From positions 84,062 through 148,061 of the forward strand of contig JASANG010002661.1 in NCBI GenBank assembly GCA_030248215.1: DNA of 64,000 nucleotides, written 5' to 3'. Below, one piece after another: positions 34,696 to 46,785 of this stretch. Below the pieces are notes generated by a model. The model did no database searches. It was given only the letters and a program-made list of their open reading frames with translations, and had not been told where the DNA came from. Each line of letters begins with the position of its first letter. Position 1 is the stretch's first letter. Position numbers and translations under genes: made by a program. This DNA comes from Enoplolaimus lenunculus. Taxonomy: Eukaryota; Nematoda; Enoplea; Enoplida; Thoracostomopsidae.

Positions 34696-35292
34696 TGCCG
34701 AATATTTTTTAAGCATTAATTGCAATGTTGCCATTAGTCAACGAGAGCACGAACAAATCAAATGAAAAGCATCTACTGATTGATATTAAATAATGTATTA
34801 AATCCTGAAGAAAGGTACAAATTCGTGCTGTCAGTACAGAGACCTTTTAGATTAAGCTGCTGAAAAAGCAGTCATGCGTAAGGTGGCTCGCACTCCGGAC
34901 CTTCAGATTCTTTAAATGGCCACTTCAGTCCTAAGCCACGCATCTCACCATTTGTACTGCTTTTATAAACGCCTATATATTGATCCGTATTATACCAACA
35001 AATGTTTGTTATACTGTACACTGCGTTTATGGCATATGCACTTACCATGACAAGCATGTCTCAAGTGCCTGGTAGAAAACAAGATTTCATGAACAATCCC
35101 CCCAAAAAATCTGTTTATACATGTGCCAAGAGGAGAAAACTCATATTGGTTAAGACATTTTGAGTGGGGAAATTATACGGCGGAATGAATCGTATACCGT
35201 AAAAAAGAATAGTATACGATACCGGAAGTAAACTAATTTCACTAACCGTAGGTTCGGTCTGAATGTTTGGTTATTAGTAAAACAAATATTGA

Positions 35293-35666
35293 CTGGGTTT
35301 CTAAAATCTTATGTAAGCATACATTTTCTTATGGTTTGTATAAGCACTTAATTAACTTGCTGAGTTAAGTAAATGCTTATGTTTTTTGGAAAGAAACAGA
35401 AATATCAATTTTGTGCCAGTGCGATTAGAAAGAGTTTGTACATTTCTATGCCAGTGCGATTTGAAAGAGTTCGTAAGTACTTTTAAGTACCTTATACCAC
35501 GAATCTACGTTGATTCTGTAAAAGTTGAATTAAGCTGAGGATATTATTTTTGAACTGTTAGTCTACACCAAATCAAGAACGTTTTTAGAAAGAAGGATTG
35601 GTCAAATCGTTGCTTACCAAATACTTAAGTATAAAGTTATACTTGCGTAAGGTTTCGTAAACCCAG
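35293..35666. repeat. CTGGGTTT-ended inverted-repeat element
   Basis: The left end CTGGGTTTCTAAAATCTTAT (then GTAAGCAT) is mirrored by the right end GCGTAAGGTTTCGTAAACCC, ending in AG. The interior includes a two-unit direct repeat of (A/G)TGCCAGTGCGATT(A/T)GAAAGA (about 35413-35476). MITE-like, about 374 bp. Confidence 0.55.
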
Positions 35667-36298
35667 AAAATGATAAGCAGCACAACTCCATTTACTTTAT
35701 TAACGTTTGTTCGCAGGTTGAGAGTCAGACATGCAGGTTAATTGCACTCATGTACATAAATCCCGAACAAAGTCGTAGACAGCAGTCGTTTAATAACTCA
35801 TGCGTTATTTGCATTTTTGGTTATGGTACGACACCAGATCTTACCCCCTTTATCCCTTTACCTCATTCCGCAGGCATCCCTCTGTGATTTGTGATGGCTG
35901 TCCTGGTCCTAGATTTTTTTCGAAACTGGGACAACGGTCATGTTAAAAACAAATTTCTCTAAATACAACCACATATATGCAGGGAACAACTGGTGCTTTG
36001 ACTTCAGCTCCTGTATAATTTTCGTGGAGGCTCTGGCAATTTCGGTAGTGATACTTTTTATAGTTTTTACAAAAGGGTTTCTCCAAATCTTTTGTCAACA
36101 CTTTACAGATATTTGCTAAAATTACCAGCTCAAACATTGTTTTAGCTGGATAATTTCACTTCACCTCCGACTCAACAAGACATTGATCACCTCCGGATTC
36201 GGCATTTTTTATCTCCGGTTGCGCCCTGATATGATGTTTTTCTTCATTTTCCACTGCTAGATGTAAACAGCAGCTCTGAAGTATGATTCATAGAATAA

Positions 36299-36457
36299 GA
36301 CCCATGTAAAAATCAGGGCGCAACTTTTTTCTGTGGGACTGCAATTACAGTAAGTTTTGCTTAGGCTTAGGTATAAGCTCATTCGTATGCTTTGGGTTAC
36401 ACGTACACTTAGGAATATGCTTATGCTACTGTTACGGCCCCGTTCTATACATTGGTC
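36299..36457. mobile_element. GGCC(C/A)ATGTA-end MITE with TTAGGC-like hexamers
   Basis: The left end GACCCATGTAAAAATCAGGG is mirrored by the right end GGCCCCGTTCTATACATTGGTC. The interior has GCTTAGGCTTAGGTATAAGC. Flanks ATAGAATAA and AAAGAATTA match at 7 of 9 positions, compatible with a decayed 9-bp target duplication. Confidence 0.65.
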
Positions 36458-37118
36458 AAAGAATTATATGAAAAAGTGTAATATTGGCAAAGAACGGTTG
36501 GCAGTAGACATGGCAGTTGGATGGTGCCGGTAATCAATTGCTGGATGGCGTTTCGGTTATCATCGGAAGATAGGTAGATGACAGAGCTGAAAAGTCTAAA
36601 TTCTGTCATTTAAAAAATTAAATTGTTATTTGATGTGTTAATTTTTGCATCTTTTTATGCTATTCCGGAACATCGAGATGCGCCACTCAATATTAGTAAA
36701 GCTCTGTGGAAATAGCATAATAGAAACTGTACAATGTAGTCTTCTGGAGAAGTTTGTCGTAGGCACATTGGTTAATAGCACCATGGAATTAAGCAAGAAA
36801 TCTAACGTCGACAGGTACCGATAAGGGATGCAAAGAGGGAGCTGTTAACTTTTGCCTTTGGGCAAATATGAGACCGGATGTAGTTTCCAGCTTTGCGACG
36901 ATGAGAATCGAGAACATTTCTTCAGCGTTGGCGTATGCGTCTCGTGTGGTTTCAGCGATGCCGGCTGGTCCATGCATAGGCCTGACTTTTTGTGTTTGAG
37001 GGTTGATCGCTGAAAAAATAGCGAGAACTGAAACAAAAGTTTCATGAAGAGTTCTTAGATGGTACGGTATTGGAATTGTTTTTTTGATGTGAAAATGAAT
37101 AATTTTATACAAACATAT

Positions 37119-37622
37119 GGCCCATGTTACTATAAAGGCCGTCCCAATTGCCCTGGACACAAATATACCCGGAGTGCACACTTATGCGCTCTTGTTTACA
37201 TATGCACAGGCAGATATATTTACGTAGATATATATAATATACACATATATATACATATACACATATATATGTATATATACATATATCTGTCCCATCTGTC
37301 CCAACTGTCCTATCTGTCCCATCTGTCCTATCTGTCCCAAGTGTCCCATCTGTCCTGTCCCAACTATTACAACTGCCCCAACTGTCCCATATGTCCCGCT
37401 GTCCCAACTGCCCCATCTGTCCCAAGTGTCGCATCTGTCCCATCTGTCCCGCTGTTCCATCTGTCCCGCTGTCCCAAGTATCCCATCTGTCCCAGTTGTC
37501 CAATCTTTCCCACTGCCTCATCTGTCCCAACTGTCCCGCTGTCCCAATTATATTTTTGGAATGTACTCCTGGTACATTGCTGTCCCGGGAAAATGGGACG
37601 GCCTTTAAAGTAACATTGGCCC
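37119..37622. mobile_element. GGCCCATGT-end element enclosing a CTGTCCCAT minisatellite
   Basis: Left terminus GGCCCATGTTACTATAAAGG (then CCGTCCCA). The right terminus is its inverse (TGGGACGGCCTTTAAAGTAA, CATTGGCC). The element is flanked on both sides by CAAACATAT, a perfect 9-bp target duplication. Inside are an AT/AC-rich TATATACA stretch (37210-37285) and about 25 units of a ~10-bp repeat built on CTGTCCCA(T/A)C (37286-37545). Peptides such as 'SHLSQLSYLS' read through this array are artefacts of the repeat. No transposase. Confidence 0.8.
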
Positions 37623-37667
37623 AAACATATTATATAATCGTGGCTTACATTTAAGCTTTTAGCCCAT

Positions 37668-37735
37668 GTAAAGTTTAGCGGTAGGCTTAATGAATATCCT
37701 TATGCTACTGTTACGACCCTGTTCTATAAATTTTC
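37668..37735. repeat. Very short GGCCCATGTA-end element copy
   Basis: GCCCATGTAAAGTTTAGCGG at the left and ACGACCCTGTTCTATAAATT at the right, only about 68 bp, with one GGTAGGCTTAATG remnant of the hexamer region. It lies 45 bp from the larger element at 37119-37622. Confidence 0.45.
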
Positions 37736-38197
37736 CAAACTTTTCACTAATTGTCTATTCGAGACAATAATCTGTGGTCAATGGGTCCTGCTATATATTA
37801 ATGTGCAGCAAACCGCTGTGTGGAGCAAATAATAGTAAATCTTACATTCCGCACACATTGCCGCCTGTCGTATCAAAACAGATTTTTAATGCGGCGTCGC
37901 CCTGCGGCGTTCGGCAGTACATGACGAGCATTGTGCAACCTATGTCTATCTGACATCTGTATCCCTGGGTTCGAATTTTAACATTGGAGTGTAAAAAGTT
38001 AGTATTCTGTAAACCTTTTCTGCCTTACTATTTCGCATTTTATATGAGATTTAATTTTAAATATCTGAACATTTGACGCTCGGATGAAACGCGTTTTATC
38101 ATTTCTGTTCGACTATAAAAGCTATCGTCGGGCGCTGTTTGCACTATGTTGCTCGTAGTGTACTCTGTAAGGGAACGAGGCCATTAACTATGCTTAC

Positions 38198-41100
38198 CCA
38201 TTCACTGTACTCAAAAACTTCATAATCCGCGCTTTGACACTCTTTGAGTTGAACGACCCAAACGTTTGAAATTTCGACTGCGCCTAAGCATTGATGTTCA
38301 TCAGATTTTAGGTAACCGTCTTTTGTCAAAATCCACATCTAAAATTGTGAAAAAACATTTGGAGATTTCAGGTTATTTTAGGTTCTTTTACGATTATCTT
38401 AAACCGAAAAACACGGTAAGACAGAGTTCTTGGACGGGCAAAGAAAACTTTTGCTAAGATAGAATTCTTTTAATTAATGTTGTCAATGCAGCCCTGCGAT
38501 GTCTATACTCTTCGTTTTAAAACATAAATGACCAATTACAGCTGGGTACAACCAAAGTTACCAGATCAGAAAGTCAACAAAGTTTGCCGGAGCCTGACTG
38601 AAATTACATACCTAGATGCGGGGTTCACGTTATAACTGGGGCAGCCTGGAACACGTTTTGTCCTTATGACTATACCTGGTAACATTTTGTTTGACCGTTT
38701 GTCCGCTATGAGATTCAAAAAATTTGAATTGTCTGCTATCCTGATGTGACATCTACTGTTTGTACTGCAATATCATATGATATTCCAAATATTGTCTGCA
38801 GAGTATCATATGATATGTTTGAAAATGTCTGCAAAGTTGTGGTAAACTATTTTGATTTTACTGTAGAATGTCATATGATACTAAAATTTCAAATTTGAAT
38901 TATTTGTACTTAGGAATATATTTTGGGAAAAACTTAGCCAGAAACAGAACGGTAGAAGCTAATTCAACTTGCGAAATCATTTAATGCTGCATTATCCGAC
39001 TTTTTACTGTTTTATTTAGCGTGCACAAATTCCATTGTCCTGTATAAATATCACATGATATTTAGTAGAATTTTGGAATATCATATGATATTCGCATAAA
39101 TGTCCCGCAGTATCATATGACAAATGGTTATTTGTATACGATGATCGCTCGACATCAGTGATTTGTAAGCCAATGTCATATGACATTCACATTTGGTCTA
39201 CATAACCGCTATTCGGATCACAGAATTTTATGTTGACGTCGAATCAACATTGGACAAAACGTGTTCCAAGCTGCCCCAGTTATAACGTGAACGCCGCAAG
39301 AGATGATTTTGAATTTGGCGAATTTTAACAGTAAATTTTGAAGTTATGTCAAAAAATTAATGTTGTAAGCACTTTTCTGAGAAATCGCATCAATTAAAAC
39401 TTGCAAAATCGTTTTGAAGTTAGAAATAAATTCACCGAGAACGATACAATTGTTTTATTAAAAGGCTAAAAATGTTACAGTACCGAAAAGTGCCAAATCT
39501 TCCGGCAAAAGCTTTACATGAGCCGGTGAGCTATTTCGTTTGCTCTCCGGTTGCACTCTTTTAAGGATATGCCTGATGTACTCTCACTTGCCACATATCA
39601 AAACCAAGAGTGCACTGTTTCAAACTGAGCGTATGTCGTCGTTTACCAACTTCGCCCGGAGTACTGGTTATACATTCATTTATCGCTTCGCTGGAAATCT
39701 TAAAGAAATTTAAATTTTCTCAATTCAAAATATTTTTTCTAAATCGTCTGTTCCAGATTGCAACATCTAATTGTTCCCGTAGTTTTCCCCAAAAGCTATG
39801 TACCGCAACAAAGTGTTCTTAATTCGAAATATTTTTGGGGTGCTTAGGTTTTGCAATTTAGTTAGGACAGTGCCAGTTGCAGTTAAACAGATGAACACAG
39901 GAAATACTAGGAAAACAATTGAAATATGCCGAAATACAGCTGGAGTATATAAGGGTTTGAAAATGAATTTTGGCAAGCTTAGAATTTACCTGCTAGTGTC
40001 TCTGGTGTTGAGTCACATTTGCAAGGAATCAGGTAGACCCCGACACCAGATGTATCCAAGATTTTGATTTAACCGTTTGTAAATTTACAAGAAACATCAC
40101 CAACTGAATGTGAGAAAGGTTATACTTGTTTCGGCGAATGCATTGAACAGGGCCGTAACCGTAGTATAGACATATCCCTAAAGCTAAGCAAAAAATTACT
40201 CTAAAGCTTAAGCATACTCTATTGCAATTCCGCTTAAAACGGTCTGACTCTAATCTTTATATATGAATCAATTCCGGTAGTTTATTAAATACAATCGTCA
40301 GCGGCAGATCCAGGAATTTCTGACGGGAGCGGGGTGGCTAATGTTATGATCGCAAAGGGACCTTACCATTTTATCATCAAAAAATTACTGAGCGAAAAGC
40401 TAGGGACCATAACTTTTATACAAAACATTGTCTGAGGAGAAAAATGTAAGGTAGGGAGATCCTTACCATTTTATCACAAAAATTTGTAATCGGGGGCGTA
40501 CGCCCCCTCCCGCTTTGGATCTGCTAGGGACCGTCGTATAAGCTAGTTGAAATTATAAGGAACGCCGATTTCCAGGAAATTTCACTATTCAGCCCCTCCT
40601 ACACTGCAAGTAAAGCATGACCAATTAAGTTTAATTTTGATTTCCTGTGTTCACATTTAAACTGCAATCGACAAAGACTGTTGATGAAGAAACACCTACC
40701 TGTAATCGACCGAATGCCACGCCGCATTTTTCCATCGACGCTTTACGTGCTCTGCCTGAGCCGTACGCGTCAACAAATGCGACTTGAAGGCACATTGAAA
40801 CCGATGGATTTTCAATCTGTGAAAATTGAAAAAATTTATAAATTTTTCGGGTTCAGTTCAAATTTACAGAAATCTAAATTTTTTGACAATTTTGGGATTT
40901 TAGGTCGATAACAGGTAAGTTTTCTTTAGTAATAATGAGCAGTCTATGCGTTGCACTATACTCACTGCGCACCGCCGGACGTCACCGAGTAGCACGGTAA
41001 AATGATTGCATCCGCGACGCCAAAGAGATTTTGCCTATACTTTTGTTAGCATCGCATTGCGGCGTGCAGTGCTGTCCCGCACAGTAATGTATATAGCAAC

Positions 41101-44100
41101 CTTTGTCTATTGCAGCTTATTGAATTAATATCCTAACGAAGTACCTACCTGGTAGGTTTGAGCAAGAACCAAGTTAGATTTGTGGATTACGAATAAATAT
41201 AGAATTAAGCTGGATTAATACAACTGCTCATTTCCTTTGTTCGTGAAGTAAAGTAAACCTTAAATAGCTCCCATATACTGCAGTGGTAGTCGTGAGCGAT
41301 TATTAATAATAATTGGTCCAGGTTCTATTCGGCGTCGCGGTATATTTGCTAACTAAACTGTGGCGTATTTTAGAAATATATTTGGTCCATTTAGAACCAA
41401 TTGAAACAATCACCAATTGGTGATAGGTCTCGCTAGAACTACGCATGGTAAGGTTAGAAATTCAGCAACCAATTTTGAGATCCACAACTTCAAAGGTTCA
41501 CCAGTTTTAAAACCTATCGCTAACTGATGATGGATGCTATTCGCATTTGAGAATACGGGCCCTTAGTACAGACAGCTTTATCACTGGATCTTAGCTGATT
41601 TACTCGTCCGAAGAAATCGCCCTTCATTGGCATAAAATGGTCCGGCCAAACGTTTGTCAGATACCAATGAAAATCTTTACACTTGAGCTTGTCTCGAAGT
41701 GCTTTGCGATCGCTAACGTCGGCAGTTTTGCTAATTTCGTACGCTTCTGAAATATATTTTGTAAATGGAAGAGGGACACCGTTGAATTTGTTACCGTGGT
41801 GTACTGTGTGACTCAAATATTAAGAGAAGTCTCACAATTGTGAGTTCAAATCACAATAACAGTCTATTCTAGAATCTAGAGTTCAGTGCTAGGCACAATT
41901 GACAGTGTCATCAGTCATGAATTAATTCTTGGGAGACTGAAGACATTCAGAGAAGTAGCAAACTGGCGATAAGTGCACCAGACAATTGAGAATGTCGGCT
42001 ATAACATAATACCTGGTTCCAAAGTTACGAGACAGTACAGCTATATTGAAATTTTTGAAATCTTACAGGGGTGTAAGTACCGAGAACAAAGCGGGGCATT
42101 CAGACTTAGCTGCAATTTCGTAGTTATTACTGTCAAATGAAAGCTTCATTTAATCTTAGCTTACGATTTGTCAATTCTATTTTAACAACCCATATTAGTC
42201 ATTTTTTTCTGTGTCGGACCCAGCAAGCAAAAATCCCACAATGAATACGGAAAATCGAGTTGTTTTAGCTTACGAGGCGCAGTTTTGTAGAATAAGTATT
42301 TCCATTCGTCCATCCACACTTCAGCAACTCGCACAAGATTTTCGTTTAGGATCTGGCCGCCTTTTTTCTCAGGAAAGTCATGGGGTGATGCTTTTCGGAA
42401 TACGTGCCCAACGTGGGAACATGGGATTATTTCGATTTGACCGCCGCATTGCCATACCTGTAATCACATATCTTGGTTTCTGGCGAGTACTTCGACCACC
42501 CTAGTTAGTTTTGAAATTGGCAACTTGAGATTATTATCGCAGTTATATTGTTTAATCCATTCAAACAGAAATCTTTCCCATTATATACATATATCAGTGT
42601 TCTAACAGGAACTAAATTTAGCCGGAACAGAAACAGGAGTTGAATTTCTTTGCAGTGATCGGAACACGAACAGGAACCGGAATTTGAAATGATTTTCATT
42701 AACGGAAATTACTATTCTACTTTTTAGAAAACTTGCCAAAAAATGCCTTACGCTAAATTGAAGCTATTTTATCACCAATTTATGCTAAAATATATACATC
42801 AGAGACAGTTTATTAACAAGACTGAACTAATCGCAATTACATTCATTTCGATATAACAATTTTTCAAAGACAAAGTTTCCAATATTCAAATGATTATTAA
42901 CAATTTGCCTCAAAACAATCAAAATTCCGGTTCCTGCATCTTTGAATGCAGCAACAGGAATTTAATGTCTGCAGGAATTCCGGTTGAACCCTGGCATATA
43001 TCAGGGTGTGACCGGATGCCAAAAACTGACGGAGTCGGATAATCATATATCCGGCCGGAGCCGGATAATGAATTCAAATTTAATACTAGATTACGTCCAA
43101 ATATCAGATCTTTTAGCTGACAATTCTTCATTCCGCGGTTAAGGTATCAAGAATGGTTAATACGTGACAAAGTTTAATATCTCACTCCGATGCATTTTTA
43201 ACCCCTTAACAACGACCCTATTATACTATTCTATGTTTTTGTAGCGTTGTGTTCAGTTGCAATATTCGTTTAACCAATGTTAATTTTAAGGGCATCCAGT
43301 TTTCAGTATAGGTACTATGAAACAGAGGTGGCTATAAGGGATGAGAGTGTCTCTCAGTCTCGGGAAGTCTCGGTATTTAGCAGGATTGGGTTTCTTGAGT
43401 CTGGTGGTTTGGAACTGACACTAGAAGTCGAGCGAGCATTCAACAAATGCTGGTAGAGTTGTAAAAAGCAGAAGTTTATATTGGTGAAGCAAGTAATGCT
43501 TGATGAATAAAATTTAGCTATGAATTTATGAATTTTCACAGTTACGCAATAATTATTGTAGCAGATATTCTGAAAACGCATAAAAATGATGACAAAATAT
43601 ATACAAAAACTACGAAAACAAATTAGAAATAATTTATTTTGAAAATTTTTTCTTTTTTATGAGATGACTAAAACTTGGCCGATACCGAGACTTCATGGCC
43701 GATCTCCGCCTATCCCTTTCTCGGCTTAAAGCTATTATTTTTGGTAGGCTTAGACTTAGTTATAGATCAATTTTTCCGCTGAAGTTTAGGCTTAGCTTTA
43801 AGAATATATACGGTTAACATCGTTACTTATGCTAATCAATTTCTATTTGAAACGATATTACTAACTTGTAGTGAGTGAGTGCTTTTCATATTTGACACTG
43901 GAAAAATAACAAACTATATATCAACTTACTCGAAAAGACATTTCTAAGTTTTCGCCACCCCAAATATCCATTTTGCTGTCGTACGTCCCGATTTCTTCAA
44001 AGTATGATTTGTCTATTGAAAACAAGCCGCCTGCCATTGTGGGCGACCTAAATTTTAATTAAACAACGTGATATAGTAATAGCGCGTATAATTTTGTAAT

Positions 44101-46768
44101 TTTTAGAAACGCAAAAATTAGATTTTTTTAATTTAAATCGGCCAGTCTTGCAGCCAATCAAAACGTGCTGGATGTAAGGTTCTTTGGTGCAGAGAGCCAG
44201 TAGTAGTCATCACATGCTAAACTTCTGATGGCCGTGAACTCCCACATGGATGCATTTTGTTATGTCCCATGTGTAATGGTTTTTAGACTAACTTCACAGA
44301 CGCTGTCGGATCAGGTTTTTGTTCTTTGACTTTGGCCGACGGCGTTGAATACCATCGAAATTGAAGATTCCAGTTGAAACCACCGCGGAACATTTCAAGA
44401 CCTCGTTGGTAGGCGAACGTTTTATCGTTAATTACATCAATGACTGGGCATGCAACGATTTTTCTACAACAAATATATATGTATATATGTGTATATAGAC
44501 AAAACTTAATCTGAGATGGGGTTAGCTTATTTTGCCAAGACTAATTGGTTATAAAACTGCAGGTAAATCTAATAAAATATCACACGTATTTTGTCTTACC
44601 TAACAATTATTTAATTTCAATTGTTTTGTAAATGACTATTTTTGAATTCATAGGCAACTGATTCGGCCCTGGATACGCTACGCATTTTATGCCGAGCCAG
44701 ATTATAAAAGTAGGCATAAAGCAAGACACTTGCGTCGAGTCTAAAATCAATAGGAACACGGGCGTAGCCTGAGAAAGATCATGAGACTATGTGCGTGTGC
44801 CCCCCATAAATACATGATTTCGCAGACTAAAAATTTAGAAATATGTGTGGATGGCGGGCCCCTAAGGTTTAAGACATAAATGACTCTTTGCCCGTTTACC
44901 TATCCTCATGAATCCGAACCAGCAATGGCACCAACCAACCCTCGGTACATTCGCAATGAGAATCAAGGAATGTAAGAACATCGCCGGTGGCTCGTTCTGC
45001 TCCGAGCAGTCGAGCTCGTATAAGTCCTACCCGACCATTGGCCCGCAGTACCAAAACCCGGATTGGTAAATTTTTCACGTATTCTTCGAGTGGTTGTTGA
45101 AGAAATTCTAAAATTTGAAAGACAGAACTTTTTGAAACATTTTAACCTTTACTGTGTACGTACATGGTGTACGTACAATAAATAACAACGCGCACACGCA
45201 TGCGTTGTACAAAATCTCCACGAAACGTGTGGCACCCTTCTGACTTGAAAGACTGGTGTTCTGAATAATAACTTGAAAATTTTTCAGGAAATAGAATTAA
45301 TAATTTTGTGGTTTAAATTGCGTGTTTCAGTTATCTAGTATAATCGCGGTTTGAGGTTACAGGTCAAGGACATTTATAGTGCTATAGCAACTGTTCGCAC
45401 ACTCTCGGTTGTTAAACTTTTTAATTTAAATCCGGCAAAACCTGAGGGTCAAAATTGGGTCCTATGTTTGCTGTCGCTTTCGCTTGCGGACCCGTCTTTC
45501 TACCTCGTTCACTATCATCATCGACCAAAATAATTTCTTTGAGAAGTTTCGGTGGAGACCTGTTGATCACACTTGTCACTGTTCGCAAAAGAGTTGACCA
45601 CGCTTCGTTGTGAAATACAATGATCACGCTTGTTGTTGGCAGTTGTTCGAGTTGCGCGACAGATTGTTCGCGACACCTAAACACCGAAAAATATGCTGAA
45701 ATAGGCGCCGTAGAAAGGGTTCCGGATTAGAAAACTTGCGAGAGGAGTCAAATGCCATTAGTGCTAAACCTTAGTACAACGCCTTGGTTTTTGTCCCTGT
45801 TGGAGACGCCTATATATCCAGAGTGTGTCTATTCTATTGATAACACAAAATTAACATTAAAAAGACTTTATTCTAAAGCATGTCGCAGGCGCTATTTTTC
45901 TGGTTACTCTAGGAATTTTGGGAAAGGCTATAGCACCTCTATCCAATCTCATGTATAAATTCCTGTGAAATTTATTAATGACATCGAAAAATTAAGCGAA
46001 ACTTACGGACGCCGTCTCACATCGGGCAATGTTCTGTTGAGTGGTATTTTGTCTGATGCGACCAAATTGAATTGATTAATCACAAATGAACGCTTTGATT
46101 TCACTTCTTCTGCTGCGGATAACCGCAGGCCATGACCCATGTCACCTTCGCCTTCTACCGGATCAAAGTTGAATTCGTCCTTTTCTTCTAAAACTGCTAT
46201 TTTTAGATGCTACAACTGGCTGGGAAGAAGATATGTGACTTTAGTTGACCTTTGAATAATTAATTTAAAAATATTGACTGTTATATAAGAGAGATTGTTC
46301 CATAATATGTTTGCAGTGCCGATCAGTGTGCACTCGGAGGTTAAAAAATTTGCCAGGCTGGGACTAAAAATGCCATTTTAGTTGCATCAACTTTATACCG
46401 CAGCCAAAACTGAAGGCAAGTCTACGGATGTACTTATGATTTTAAAGATTAAATTCTGTACCTAACACCAGCTAAGATTAATAGCTTTTCGACTTACCTT
46501 TGGTCAAATTGAATTTTGGTTCTTCCGGTAATTTTCCGTTGTAATGTCCGACAACCACCTGTATACCATGACCAATGTAATCATCTTTGCCATCGCCTGC
46601 CCTTCGCTCGTACCACTGTGAGTTGGTGCCCCCGTTATCCAAAGAATCCTGAGTGGCTGCAATTATTAATAGTGTCATAAACGTCCAAACTGTCGTGAAC
46701 ATAAGAACTGCGACCAAAAATAACGCACAACGATACCGCCATCTGCGAAGCCGTCGATACATTTGCAC
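38198..46768 (-). CDS. GALNT: Polypeptide N-acetylgalactosaminyltransferase (GALNT), ten exons mapped
   Basis: A Golgi type II membrane enzyme that adds GalNAc to Ser/Thr of mucin-type proteins. Exons on the minus strand, 5' to 3': 46768-46498, 46187-46007, 45676-45504, 45107-44900, 44463-44302, 44047-43930, 42457-42274, 41746-41570, 39685-39588, 38338-38198 (571 codons in phase). Exon 1 gives a cytoplasmic tail and signal anchor ([20 protein letters not shown]). Next come [20 protein letters not shown] and the GT-A domain ([44 protein letters not shown]). Catalytic motifs are DSH in [35 protein letters not shown], and the VWQCGG...CSHVGHVFR block. Ricin-type lectin repeats follow ([29 protein letters not shown]). 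Weak points: the 44302 donor (GC|GTCTGT), the 41570-to-39685 junction (a CAG acceptor at 39691 would break phase), and the missing last lectin segment. Subfamily not assigned. Confidence 0.9.
38617..39298. mobile_element. 682-bp element with 44-bp inverted ends and CATATG palindromes
   Basis: Termini TGCGG(G/C)GTTCACGTTATAAC, continuing TGGGGCAGC(C/T)TGGAACACG and TTTTGTCC, are almost perfectly inverted at the two ends. Inside are seven copies of a palindrome of the form AT(A/G)TCA(T/C)ATGA(T/C)AT, at about 38770, 38813, 38867, 39046, 39078, 39109 and 39174. No coding frame. It lies inside a GALNT intron, between the exons at 38198-38338 and 39588-39685. Confidence 0.75.
40146..40268. repeat. 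GGCC(C/A)ATGTA-family MITE copy in a GALNT intron
   Basis: It contains GAACAGGGCCGTAACCGTAG at the left and the inverse-like ACGGTCTGACTCTAATCTTT at the right. The middle has CCCTAAAGCTAAGC hexamer remnants and the TTAAGCATACTCTATTGCAA block shared with 49.0 and 51.7 kb. Confidence 0.5.
40303..40525. repeat. GGCAGATCCA-ended inverted-repeat element
   Basis: The left end GGCAGATCCAGGAATTTCTG is mirrored by CCCGCTTTGGATCTGCT at the right. A TCCTTACCATTTTATCA block appears twice inside. About 220 bp, MITE-like, in a GALNT intron. Confidence 0.5.
41270..41340 (+). repeat. tRNA-like sequence in a GALNT intron
   Basis: Box A-like TACTGCAGTGG is followed about 40 bases later by box B-like GGTTCTATTCGG. 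The intervening sequence does not form a clean cloverleaf by eye. Probably a SINE head or tRNA pseudogene. Confidence 0.35.
41411..41574. repeat. 'ACCAGTTGGTGATAGGT'-family element abutting a GALNT exon
   Basis: CACCAATTGGTGATAGGTC at the left, AACCTATCGCTAACTGATG at the right, then the block GCATTTGAGAATACGGGCCC shared with the 48.4 and 51.8 kb copies. The element runs into the 3' edge of the GALNT exon at 41570-41746. On the minus strand the exon's frame continues into it and then stops. Confidence 0.6.
42595..42994. repeat. Diverged CCGGTTGCACCCTG-type MITE in a GALNT intron
   Basis: The left region has AACAGGAACTAAATTTAGCC with GGAACAGAAACAGG. The right region has AATTCCGGTTCCTGCATC and ends GAATTCCGGTTGAACCCTGG. 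It is immediately followed by CAGGGTGTGACCGGATGCC (about 43002), which looks like the head of another copy. Confidence 0.4.
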
Positions 46769-46785
46769 ACGTTGCCGTTGAAATC

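Larger units (their letters stand above)
33080..38197. other. Repeat-filled interval between MTG2 and the mapped GALNT exons
   Basis: No certain gene. MTG2 (+) and GALNT (-) converge here. The interval holds a nested pair of MITEs (33.27-34.01 kb), a second TA-flanked MITE (34.30-34.70), a CTGGGTTT-ended element (35.29-35.67) and two GGCCCATGTA-end elements (36.30-36.46, 37.12-37.62). A small minus-strand segment at 34773-34859 has a good acceptor and could be the last GALNT exon, but this is weak. Confidence 0.5.

Noticed and set aside
36789-37181. 130-codon minus-strand frame
   Set aside because: No motif, runs into the transposon end at 37119, and has no sensible splice signals.
37059-37613. 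Open frames of 92-184 codons on both strands over 37.06-37.62 kb
   Set aside because: They read through the CTGTCCCAT minisatellite and flanking TATATACA repeat, giving peptide repeats on both strands. This is a repeat artefact, not a gene.
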